Part shown: piece by piece, positions 5,990-11,902 of the stretch | Position numbering within the stretch: position 1 is the stretch's first letter | How the letters are laid out: each line of letters starts with the position of its first letter | From: CAZXNF01 sp050741255 | GTDB taxonomy: Bacteria; Pseudomonadota; Gammaproteobacteria; Burkholderiales; SG8-41 | Length of the DNA stretch: 11,902 nucleotides | NCBI GenBank assembly: GCA_050741255.1 | Contig: JBOIEQ010000136.1 | Coordinates: 1 to 11,902, forward strand | Direction of reading: 5' to 3' | Translations under genes and position numbers: made by a program | Notes under the pieces: generated by a model | What the model was told of the DNA's origin: nothing | What the model saw: only the letters and a program-made list of their open reading frames with translations | Database searches by the model: none

Positions 5990-6958
5990 ATGAAAAAAAT
6001 ACTATTGATGGTCGTAGCGCTCGGGATGACGTTTTCCGCCGCGGCGCAGGAATACCCGGCCAAGGCCATCCGCTTCGTCGTGCCCTATCCGCCCGGCGGC
6101 GCGTCCGACATCACCGCCCGGGTGCTGGGGCAGAAGATGAATGATGCGTGGAACCAGCAGGTGGTGGTGGACAACCGGCCGGGCGCGAACGGCATCATCG
6201 CGCTGGAGTACGTGGCGAAGGCGGCGCCCGACGGCTACACCATCCTGATGGCAAACCTGGGGCCGAACGCGATCAATCCGGGCGTGTATTCCAAACTGCC
6301 GTACGACGCGGTGAAGAGCTTCGCGCCGGTGACGCTGACGACCATCGTGCCGCAGATCATCGTTGCCAACGCCTACCTGCCGGCGAACAACGTCCGGCAA
6401 CTGGTGGCGCTGGCGAAGGCGAAACCGGGCGAACTGACCTACGGCACCGGCGGCAACGGCTCGGCCAACCATCTGGCGATGGAACTGCTCGCGTCCATGG
6501 CGGGCGTACGCATGACGATGATCGCCTACAAGGGCGATGCGCCGGCAATGACCGATGCGGTGGCCGGGCAGGTCATGCTCGCGCTGCCGACGGTGCTCGC
6601 GGCGATGCCTTTCCTCAACTCGGGCAAGCTCAAGGCGATCGCGGTGACGCCGAAGAAGCGCGTGGCGGCGCTGCCCAACGTGCCGACGGTGGCCGAGTCG
6701 GGCGTGCCGGGGCTGGCGGACTACGAGTCCGTGTCCTGGGGCGGCGTAATGGCGCCCGCGGGCACGCCCGCGCCGGTCGTGCAGAAGCTGAACGCCGAGC
6801 TGGTACGCATCCTGAAGCTGCCGGACGTGCGCGAGCGCATGACGGGTCTGGGCGCCGACATCGTCGCCGGTTCGCCGCAGGAATTCGCCGCCTACCTGCA
6901 GGAGGAGATCGCGAAGTGGGGCAAGGTGGCGCGGCAGGCGGGGGTGAAGCTGGATTAA
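5990..6958 (+). CDS. Bug/TctC-family periplasmic substrate-binding protein (receptor 4)
   Basis: 322 residues from ATG 5990. The frame also opens at TTG 5978, but that codon overlaps the ribosome-binding site GGAGG (5980-5984), which is 5 nt before ATG 5990. The signal peptide MKKILLMVVALGMTFSAAA is cleaved probably after Ala19, giving QEYPAKAIRF as the mature end. The cleft motif PYPPGGASD is at 32-40, followed by VDNRPGANGIIALE, NVPTVAESGVPGL, and the C-terminus WGKVARQAGVKLD. It lies 90 nt downstream of the DapA-like gene on the same strand, with no clear intrinsic terminator between, so co-transcription is likely and the lyase probably works on the receptor's ligand or a product of it. 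It converges with the PhoD-like gene across 27 nt. Confidence 0.9.
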   Translation: MKKILLMVVALGMTFSAAAQEYPAKAIRFVVPYPPGGASDITARVLGQKMNDAWNQQVVVDNRPGANGIIALEYVAKAAPDGYTILMANLGPNAINPGVYSKLPYDAVKSFAPVTLTTIVPQIIVANAYLPANNVRQLVALAKAKPGELTYGTGGNGSANHLAMELLASMAGVRMTMIAYKGDAPAMTDAVAGQVMLALPTVLAAMPFLNSGKLKAIAVTPKKRVAALPNVPTVAESGVPGLADYESVSWGGVMAPAGTPAPVVQKLNAELVRILKLPDVRERMTGLGADIVAGSPQEFAAYLQEEIAKWGKVARQAGVKLD

Positions 6959-6962
6959 AGCG

Positions 6963-6992
6963 CGCCTGCCGTCGATGAAGAGCGGTCAGGCG
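6963..6992. terminator. Weak hairpin at the receptor 4/PhoD-like convergent junction
   Basis: CGCCTGCCG (6963-6971) can pair with CGG-T-CAGGCG (6983-6992), a 9-bp stem with one bulged T and an 11-nt loop. It starts just after the receptor 4 stop and overlaps the last codons of the PhoD-like gene, so it could serve both transcripts. No T-run follows on either strand, so intrinsic termination is uncertain. Confidence 0.3.
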
Positions 6993-8284
6993 TTGAGCTC
7001 GATGCGGTGCAGGGTTTCGCCTTTCACGCCGATAAACTCAAGCGAGGCTTTGCCGGCGGCGGGATCGATCCGCCACAGCCCGAAGTTGTAGCCGTCGCCG
7101 TAGTGAAAGGTGCCCGCCTTTTCGTAACGCTCGCGCGATTTCGGGGTGCGTTGATAATGCGTGAACGACCCGATCGGTCCGGCCATGTATTCGCGCAACC
7201 CCGTCTTCGGGTTGCTCCAGTCGCGCGCCAGATGGTAGTCGCCGGTCAGGAAGATGACGCCGCGGATTTTCTCATCCCGCACGAATTGGGTGATTTCGTC
7301 GCGCTCGGTCTTGTAGGCGCCCCACGTGTCGTCGCCGCCCCCGTGAAAAGGCACGGACGTCATCACGAACTTGAACGGGCTGCCCGAGGTCTTGAGCCGG
7401 TCTTTCAGCCAGTTTTTCTGGGCCGCGCCCAGCATGGTTTTATTCGCGTCATCGGCAAGCGATTGCATGCTGCGAAAGCGCCGCGTATCGAGCATGAAGA
7501 AGTCCGTTCCCGCCCACGCGAACTGCCGGTATAAGGCCGCTGCGTCGACGTTTCTGCACGGCCAGAATTCCCGGTAGACCTGCAAGGCGCTTTCCATGTG
7601 CGGATGGCCGCCATGGCTGTTGTTTTCGATCTCGTGATCGTCCCAGGTCGCATAAGTGACATGGCGGGCGAGGAAACGCTGCAGGTGCGGGTCTTTGCGG
7701 ATCGCGGCGTGCTTGCGCCGGTAATACGACACCGACGGAGAAAATTCCTTCTTCGGGTGATCGGCGTACACGGTATCGCCGAGCAGCAAAAAGAAATCCG
7801 GCTGTTTGCCGTCGATCGCGTCGAAGAGACTGAACGGACGGTAGCTGTCTTCCATGTCGGCGCTGAAAGCAAACGTGAAAGGCGTCGCGGCCGCCGGCGG
7901 CGTCTTGAACCGGCCGAGTTCGGACATGGGCTTCCCGGATTCCGCGTCGACGATGCGATAGGCCCAGGTCCTCCCCGGTTCGAGCCGGGTCAGCGGCAGG
8001 GCGGCGCTGTAGTTGGCCTCCTGCGCCAGGACCGCCGAGGGCCCGGGTGCGAGCGCGGCCGGATCGACGCCGAAATCCACGCGCACGCGTGCGGCGCCAT
8101 CGGCGCAGACCCAGATCAGCGCGGAATCGGGGGTGGCGTCGAAGGCTGCCGGCGGGAAGTCGAGGGAAGCCGCGTGGGCTTCGCGAATCTGCGCGAGCGC
8201 GAGCGGTGCGGCCGCTGCCGCCTGCAGGAATCGCCGACGCCGAGAGTCGCCGGGGTAACGGCTGTCGCGGTCAAATATTGTCAT
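6986..8284 (-). CDS. PhoD-like alkaline phosphatase/phosphodiesterase, Tat-exported
   Basis: 432 residues from ATG 8284. An upstream in-frame ATG (8311) is rejected because GGAGG (minus strand, 8297-8293) lies 8 nt before 8284 and would be translated if 8311 were used. The N-terminus carries a twin-arginine signal, SRRRRFLQ (14-21), then a hydrophobic stretch and AHA, so it is exported folded to the periplasm. A small beta domain (about 45-130) is followed by the metallophosphatase core: GDTVYAD (169-175), TWDDHE (213-218), LDTRRFR (265-271) and TGDYH (347-351). PhoD enzymes release phosphate from phosphodiesters and monoesters. The usual iron-ligand Cys in the first core motif (FxSCQ) is absent; FSADMED is found instead (140-146), so metal use may differ from Bacillus PhoD. 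GC is patchy and somewhat lower than that of neighbours. Divergent from tarD. Confidence 0.85.
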   Translation of the reverse strand: MTIFDRDSRYPGDSRRRRFLQAAAAAPLALAQIREAHAASLDFPPAAFDATPDSALIWVCADGAARVRVDFGVDPAALAPGPSAVLAQEANYSAALPLTRLEPGRTWAYRIVDAESGKPMSELGRFKTPPAAATPFTFAFSADMEDSYRPFSLFDAIDGKQPDFFLLLGDTVYADHPKKEFSPSVSYYRRKHAAIRKDPHLQRFLARHVTYATWDDHEIENNSHGGHPHMESALQVYREFWPCRNVDAAALYRQFAWAGTDFFMLDTRRFRSMQSLADDANKTMLGAAQKNWLKDRLKTSGSPFKFVMTSVPFHGGGDDTWGAYKTERDEITQFVRDEKIRGVIFLTGDYHLARDWSNPKTGLREYMAGPIGSFTHYQRTPKSRERYEKAGTFHYGDGYNFGLWRIDPAAGKASLEFIGVKGETLHRIELNA

Positions 8285-8311
8285 TGACTTTTCCTCCCTG
8301 GGAAATTTCAT
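8284..8311 (+). promoter_or_regulatory. Promoter candidate for tarD
   Basis: TTGACT (8284-8289, 5/6) and TTTCAT (8306-8311, 4/6) are separated by 16 nt. The start would be near 8318, giving a leader of about 108 nt that contains the terminator-like hairpin. TTGACT overlaps the start codon of the divergent PhoD-like gene. For that opposite gene, TAGAAT (8315-8310) and TATAAA (8327-8322) on the minus strand are -10-like, but neither has a good -35. Confidence 0.35.
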
Positions 8312-8385
8312 TCTAGTCCCGTTTATAGGCTCTAGCCTTGCCTTTTGCCTCCCGCGGCAGTAGCGTCCCCGCAGGTCCTTACCCG

Positions 8386-8415
8386 CGGCCCGTCATTCAC
8401 GGGCCGTTTCTTTTT
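8386..8415 (+). terminator. Intrinsic terminator/attenuator in the tarD leader
   Basis: CGGCCCGT (8386-8393), loop CATTC (8394-8398), ACGGGCCG (8399-8406): a perfect 8-bp GC-rich stem, followed at once by TTTCTTTTT (8407-8415). This has all the features of a rho-independent terminator, yet it ends only 10 nt before the tarD start codon, and no upstream gene on this strand needs it because the neighbour runs the other way. An attenuator controlling tarD is the natural reading. CCCGCGGC occurs at 8351-8358 and again at 8382-8389; the self-complementary CCGCGG copies could pair and open the base of the terminator stem. A relic terminator from a lost upstream gene is the alternative. Confidence 0.7.
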
Positions 8416-8425
8416 ACGAGTTGCC

Positions 8426-9592
8426 ATGAAAATCACCGCCATTCACGCCAAGACCGTCCCCATCGCCTCCGCGATCCGCAACGCCTATATCGATTTCTCG
8501 AAGATGACCGCCAGCGCCTGCGCGGTGGTCACGGACGTGTTGCGCGACGGAAAACCCGTCATCGGCTACGGTTTCAATTCCAACGGCCGCTACGCGCCGA
8601 CGGGGCTGATCAACGAACGCTTTGCGCCGCGGCTGATGCAGGCCGACCCGAAGACGCTGGTCAACGACGCGGGCGACAACCTCGACCCCGACCGCATCTG
8701 GAACACGATGTTCGCGAACGAAAAGCCTGGCGGGCATGGCGAACGTTCGGTGGCGATCGGCGTTATCGACATGGCGGTGTGGGATGCGGTGGCCAAGATC
8801 GAGGGCAAGCCGCTGTGGCGGCTGCTGGCGGACCGCTACAACGGCGGCAAGGCCGACGACAAAGTCTTCGTCTATGCCGCGGGCGGCTACTACTACCCCG
8901 GCAAGAACGTCACCAAGCTTCAGGACGAGATGAAGGGATATCGCGACCTGGGCTACCGTGTGGTGAAGATCAAGATCGGCGGCGAGACGCTGTCGGAAGA
9001 CGTGCGCCGCATCGAGGCCGTGATCAAGGTGGTGGGCGAAGGAAAAAACCTCGCGGTGGACGCGAACGGCCGCTTCGACCTCGATACCGCCATCGCCTAC
9101 GCGCGGGCGCTGAAGGACTACGGGCTGTTCTGGTACGAGGAGGCGGGCGATCCGCTCGACTACGAACTGCAGTTCGAACTCGCCAAGCACTACGAGGGGC
9201 CGATGGCCACCGGCGAGAACCTGTTTTCGATGCAGGACGCGCGCAACCTGATCCGCCACGGCGGCATGCGCTCGGGCCGCGACTGGCTGCAATTCGACTG
9301 CGCGTTGTCGTACGGCTTGTGCGAATACCGCCGCACGCTGGCGATGCTGAAGGAGCACGGCTGGTCGGCGCGCCGCTGTATTCCGCACGGCGGCCACCAG
9401 CTCTCGCTCAACATCGCCGCCGGCCTGGGCCTCGGCGGCAACGAGTCCTACCCAGGCGTGTTCCAGCCTTTCGGCGGGTTCGCGGACGGCATGCCGGTCG
9501 AGGATTCCCATATCCGCATGCCGTCGGTGCCGGGTATCGGCTTCGAGGCGAAGCAGGACCTCATCGCGCTGATGCGCGGTCTCGCGGCCTAG
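8426..9592 (+). CDS. tarD: D(-)-tartrate dehydratase, mandelate racemase/enolase superfamily
   Basis: 388 residues, about the length of Bradyrhizobium TarD (389). Recalled landmark segments of that enzyme are present: RNAYIDFSKMT (18-28), NEKPGGHGERSVA (98-110), AAGGYYYPGK (151-160) and DWLQFDCALSYGLCEY (286-301). Active-site residues by family pattern are Lys100, the KIK pair with Lys183 as base (TarD Lys184), metal ligands Asp212, Glu238 and Glu264, and His321 (TarD His322). The reaction is Mg2+-dependent dehydration of D-tartrate to oxaloacetate in the cytoplasm. ATG 8426 is chosen because family homology begins there; upstream in-frame codons run through the leader hairpin. The Shine-Dalgarno is poor (ACGAG, 8416-8420). 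The stop overlaps that of the convergent glycosyltransferase. Activity on another acid sugar is possible but less likely given the conserved motifs. Confidence 0.88.
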   Translation: MKITAIHAKTVPIASAIRNAYIDFSKMTASACAVVTDVLRDGKPVIGYGFNSNGRYAPTGLINERFAPRLMQADPKTLVNDAGDNLDPDRIWNTMFANEKPGGHGERSVAIGVIDMAVWDAVAKIEGKPLWRLLADRYNGGKADDKVFVYAAGGYYYPGKNVTKLQDEMKGYRDLGYRVVKIKIGGETLSEDVRRIEAVIKVVGEGKNLAVDANGRFDLDTAIAYARALKDYGLFWYEEAGDPLDYELQFELAKHYEGPMATGENLFSMQDARNLIRHGGMRSGRDWLQFDCALSYGLCEYRRTLAMLKEHGWSARRCIPHGGHQLSLNIAAGLGLGGNESYPGVFQPFGGFADGMPVEDSHIRMPSVPGIGFEAKQDLIALMRGLAA

Positions 9593-10635
9593 CGCGGCAG
9601 TTCCGGCGCGAGTGTCCGCGCGTTTCCCCCGGCTTCGGCGGGGATGGGCACCAGATAACCGAGAAACTGCCGCGAGCAGGCTTCCCATGAAAAGCGCTCG
9701 GCGTGCTGGCGGGCGACCGAGCGCTCGATCTTGAGCGCGCGCAGGCACGCGGCCTGCAGGTCGTCGTCCAGCGCGCCCGCCGGCGAGTCGCCGATCACGT
9801 CGACCGGCCCGGTGACGGGATATGCGGCCACCGGGCAGCCGCAGGCCATGGCTTCCAGCAGGACGAGACCGAAGGTGTCGGTCCGACTGGGGAACACAAA
9901 GACGCTGGCGGCGTTGTAGAGGCTCGCCAGTTCCACTTGGTCCATCACGCCCGTGAAACACACGTCAGGGTGCTTTTTCTTCAACGCCGCCAGCAGCGGG
10001 CCGTCGCCGGCCACCCATTTCGTTCCGGGCAGGTCGAGATCGAGGAAGGCCTGGATGTTCTTCTCGACCGCGACCCGGCCGACGCACAGGAAGACCGGCG
10101 GCGTGGCGTCATTCGCCAGCGCCGGGCCGGGTTTGAAGAGGTCGAGATCCACGCCGCGCGACCACAGCACGACGCGCTGAAAGCGCCACGCCTCGAGGTC
10201 GCGCTTGACCACGTTCGTCGGCACGAGGATGGCGCTCGAAGGGCCGTGGAACCAGCGCAGGAAGCGGTAGGTGACCGCCAGCGGAATGCCGGAGCGGGCC
10301 TTGACGTACTCCGGAAACCGCGTGTGGTACGCGGTTGTGAACGGCAGCCCGTGTTTGACCGCGTGGGCGCGCGCCGCCATCCCCAGCGGGCCTTCGGTCG
10401 CGATATGCAGCGCGTCAGGTGCGCTTTCGGCGATGCGCCGGCGCACGCGCCGCCCGGGAAACATCGAGAGGCGGATTTCGGGGTAGGTCGGACAGGGCAG
10501 TGTCTTGAATTCGAGCGGCGTCAGAAGATCGACGTCGTGGCCCAGTTTGGTGAGTTCCCGCCGCGTTTGTTTCAGCGTGCGCACCACGCCGTTGACCTGC
10601 GGTTCCCAGGCATCGGTGACGATGAGAATTTTCAT
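9589..10635 (-). CDS. GT4-family glycosyltransferase, probable diacylglycerol glycosyltransferase (Agt-like)
   Basis: 348 residues from ATG 10635, preceded by GGAGG (minus strand, 10650-10646) at 10 nt. GT-B fold with family 4 marks: the N-terminal TDAWEPQVNGVVRT (7-20), PTYPEIRLS (49-57), YHTRFPEY (103-110), RGVD (160-163), donor-site GRVAVEKN (186-193), GDGP (210-213) and TDTFGLVLLEAMACG (252-266), an EX7E-type motif with Asp253 in the first acidic place. No signal peptide; likely cytoplasmic or at the inner membrane face. Its start overlaps the stop of the metallophosphoesterase gene in ATGA, a translational coupling. With that partner it matches the plcP-agt arrangement in which Agt adds glucose or glucuronate to diacylglycerol under phosphate limitation. 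A mannosyltransferase of the MgtA/PimB type is the alternative, since those share the same motifs. Confidence 0.8.
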   Translation of the reverse strand: MKILIVTDAWEPQVNGVVRTLKQTRRELTKLGHDVDLLTPLEFKTLPCPTYPEIRLSMFPGRRVRRRIAESAPDALHIATEGPLGMAARAHAVKHGLPFTTAYHTRFPEYVKARSGIPLAVTYRFLRWFHGPSSAILVPTNVVKRDLEAWRFQRVVLWSRGVDLDLFKPGPALANDATPPVFLCVGRVAVEKNIQAFLDLDLPGTKWVAGDGPLLAALKKKHPDVCFTGVMDQVELASLYNAASVFVFPSRTDTFGLVLLEAMACGCPVAAYPVTGPVDVIGDSPAGALDDDLQAACLRALKIERSVARQHAERFSWEACSRQFLGYLVPIPAEAGGNARTLAPELPR

Positions 10636-11483
10636 GCGGGGCTGTCCTCCAGGTGAGCGTACATGGTCGCGCGGGTGTGTCCCCGGTCGCGCAGGGCGGT
10701 CCATTCGACGATCTCCAGGCGGCCCGCGTGCGTTTCGACGAGCGCGGTGAGGCTCTCCACCCAGTCGCCGTCGTTGCAGTAGAGGATGCCGTTAATGTCG
10801 CGGATGGCGGCCTTGTGGATGTGGCCGCAGACGACGCCGTCGTAGCCGCGCCGCGCGGCTTCGTGCGTCAACACTTCCTCGAACGCGGTGATGAAGCCGA
10901 CCGCGTTCTTGACCTGGTGCTTGAGGAACTGCGACAGCGACCAGTAGGGAAAGCCCAGACGCTCGCGCCAGCGGTTGAACCAGTGGTTGAGCGCGAGCAC
11001 GAAGGTGTAGAGCGAATCGCCGACGTGGGCGAGCCACTTGGCATGCCGCACCACGCCGTCGTACAGATCGCCGTGGGTGACCCACAGCCGCTTGCCGTCC
11101 GCCGTGACGTGGGTGGCCTCGTCCACGACGTCGATGCCGCCGAAGGCGTGCCCGAGGTATTCGCGGGCGAACTCGTCGTGGTTGCCGGGAATGAAAACGA
11201 CGCGCGTGCCCTTGCGCGCCTTGCGCAGGATCTTCTGCACGACGTCGTTGTGGTCCTGGGTCCAGAACCAGCCCTTCTTCAGCTGCCAGCCGTCGATGAT
11301 GTCGCCGACCAGGTACAGCGTGTCCGACTCGGTGTGCTTGAGGAAATCGACGAGAAAGCGGGCCTTGCAGCCGGCAGTGCCCAGGTGGATGTCGGAGATC
11401 CAGATGGCCCGGTAGCGGAGGGGAGGGGGATGCAGCGCGTCCGCCGGTGGCTGGATGAAGTCGACCTTGTCAGGGGCGTTCAT
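10632..11483 (-). CDS. plcP: PlcP-type metallophosphoesterase (phospholipase C-like)
   Basis: 283 residues from ATG 11483; GTG 11504 is an in-frame alternative, and neither has a clear Shine-Dalgarno. The calcineurin-like core is complete: DIH (31-33), GDIID (60-64), GNHDE (100-104), THGD (136-139) and GHIH (220-223), which together bind two metals. SDIHLGTAGCKARFLVDFLK (30-49) and KNAVGFITAFEEVL (192-205) follow the rhizobial PlcP pattern. PlcP cleaves phospholipid head groups to diacylglycerol during phosphate starvation. Such proteins are often labelled UDP-2,3-diacylglucosamine hydrolase (LpxH) because the cores are related; the extra C-terminal part, the length and the coupled glycosyltransferase argue for PlcP. 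A degenerate PHO-box-like sequence lies just upstream (11528-11511). Divergent from birA. Confidence 0.78.
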   Translation of the reverse strand: MNAPDKVDFIQPPADALHPPPLRYRAIWISDIHLGTAGCKARFLVDFLKHTESDTLYLVGDIIDGWQLKKGWFWTQDHNDVVQKILRKARKGTRVVFIPGNHDEFAREYLGHAFGGIDVVDEATHVTADGKRLWVTHGDLYDGVVRHAKWLAHVGDSLYTFVLALNHWFNRWRERLGFPYWSLSQFLKHQVKNAVGFITAFEEVLTHEAARRGYDGVVCGHIHKAAIRDINGILYCNDGDWVESLTALVETHAGRLEIVEWTALRDRGHTRATMYAHLEDSPA

Positions 11484-11494
11484 GTACGCGCGCG

Positions 11495-11528
11495 ATTCGA
11501 CCACGTCCGCGTGACAGTTTGATGAAGC
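11495..11528 (-). promoter_or_regulatory. Degenerate PHO-box-like site and -10 candidate upstream of plcP
   Basis: On the minus strand GCTTCAT-CAAA-CTGTCAC (11528-11511) matches the PHO-box layout of two CTGTCAT repeats with a 4-nt gap: 4/7 in the first half and 6/7 in the second. Ten nucleotides further on, TCGAAT (11500-11495) agrees with the -10 consensus at 4/6, which is the spacing known for PhoB-activated promoters. Transcription would begin near 11488, almost at ATG 11483. The match is incomplete and could be chance. Confidence 0.35.
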
Positions 11529-11539
11529 GGACGATCGGC

Positions 11540-11545
11540 GATAAT
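11540..11545 (+). promoter_or_regulatory. -10 candidate for birA
   Basis: GATAAT (5/6 to TATAAT) ends 6 nt before the ATG at 11552, so transcription could start on or next to that codon and give a leaderless mRNA. TTGATG (11519-11524, 4/6) is a possible -35 with a short 15-nt spacer. There is no Shine-Dalgarno before 11552, which fits, but the promoter remains a weak prediction. Confidence 0.35.
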
Positions 11546-11551
11546 GCGGGC

Positions 11552-11902
11552 ATGGGCACCGCCGCCGAGATCTCCCCCCGCGCGTTCGACGTGCTGCGGC
11601 TGCTCGCCGACGGCGAATTCCATTCCGGCGAGGCGATGGCGCGCGCGCTGGGCGTCTCGCGGGGCACGGTGTGGAACGCGCTCGCCGCGATCGAGGCCGC
11701 GGGCGTCGAGGTGTTCCGCGTGCACAAGCGCGGCTACCGGCTGCCGCGCACGGTCGAGCTGCTGGATGCGGTCAAAGTACGGCAGGCGCTGGGCGCGCGC
11801 GCCGCCGCGTTCGACATCGCCGTCCTGCCCGTGACCGGCTCGACGAATGCCGAATTGCTCGCCCGCGCGGCGCAGGGCGCGCCTGCCGGCACGGTGCTGG
11901 CG
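11552..11902 (+). CDS. birA: Biotin operon repressor / biotin-[acetyl-CoA-carboxylase] ligase, 5' part
   Basis: The first 117 codons of birA, open to the window edge. An N-terminal winged helix-turn-helix (residues 10-64) contains SGEAMARALGVSRGTVWNAL (25-44) and the wing VFRVHKRGYRLP (54-65); the ligase domain begins with VTGSTNAELLARAAQGAPAG (94-113), where the Gly-Ser-Thr-Asn motif is diagnostic. The biotin-binding GRGRRG segment lies beyond the edge. BirA joins biotin to carboxyl carrier protein via biotinyl-AMP; forms with the HTH domain also repress biotin genes. An in-frame ATG at 11522 would add 10 residues; 11552 is preferred because similarity starts just after it and neither codon has a Shine-Dalgarno. 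Divergent from plcP across 68 nt. Confidence 0.88.
   Translation, partial: MGTAAEISPRAFDVLRLLADGEFHSGEAMARALGVSRGTVWNALAAIEAAGVEVFRVHKRGYRLPRTVELLDAVKVRQALGARAAAFDIAVLPVTGSTNAELLARAAQGAPAGTVLA

Noticed and set aside
8414..9961. 515-residue minus-strand open frame across tarD and into the glycosyltransferase
   Set aside because: It is antisense to tarD and out of frame with the real glycosyltransferase; no motifs and no ribosome-binding site.
10632..11483. Calling the metallophosphoesterase LpxH (lipid A synthesis)
   Set aside because: The core motifs are shared, but the longer C-terminal part, the PlcP-like segments and the coupled glycosyltransferase favour PlcP. LpxH remains a fallback if no other lpxH exists in the genome.

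Overview
The window is GC-rich, densely coded DNA that most resembles a betaproteobacterium of the Burkholderiales type. The main clue is four periplasmic receptors of the Bug/TctC family (tripartite tricarboxylate transporter substrate-binding proteins) within 5.2 kb, since expansion of this family is a Burkholderiales hallmark. Genus cannot be fixed from the sequence alone.

Layout. (1) 69-677 (+): a flavin split-barrel (PPOX-family) protein with visibly lower GC than the rest. (2) 678-975: non-coding, with a perfect inverted repeat of the common intergenic type, a frameshifted 3' remnant of another Bug/TctC gene (minus strand), and a sigma70-like promoter. (3) 976-2732 (+): a short-chain dehydrogenase followed closely by Bug receptor 1. 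(4) 4741-2746 (-): two more Bug receptors in tandem, converging on receptor 1. (5) 4955-6958 (+): a DapA/NanA-superfamily lyase and Bug receptor 4, divergent from block 4 across an intergenic region with opposed promoter candidates. (6) 8284-6986 (-): a Tat-exported PhoD-like phosphatase. (7) 8426-9592 (+): D-tartrate dehydratase (TarD) of the enolase superfamily, preceded by a leader with a textbook intrinsic terminator ending 10 nt before its start codon. (8) 11483-9589 (-): a translationally coupled pair, a PlcP-type metallophosphoesterase and a GT4 glycosyltransferase. (9) 11552-end (+): the start of birA, cut by the window edge.

How the genes may work together. Blocks 3-7 look like a catabolic neighbourhood for small carboxylates or hydroxy-acids: Bug receptors capture the substrate, and the SDR, the DapA-like lyase and TarD process oxidised acids toward central metabolism. 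No TctA/TctB membrane subunits lie here, so the receptors must use a permease encoded elsewhere or serve in signalling. Block 8 resembles the plcP-agt lipid-remodelling pair, in which PlcP releases diacylglycerol from phospholipids and Agt glycosylates it under phosphate starvation. A degenerate PHO-box-like sequence lies upstream of plcP, and a PhoD-like phosphatase is about 1.3 kb beyond the pair.

I found no mobile element, CRISPR array, tRNA or rRNA, and no clearly undescribed multi-gene system. The most unusual signals are the tarD leader terminator, the tctC remnant, the probable Tyr-to-His change in the DapA-like active site, and the compact plcP/birA divergent promoter where neither gene has a visible ribosome-binding site.
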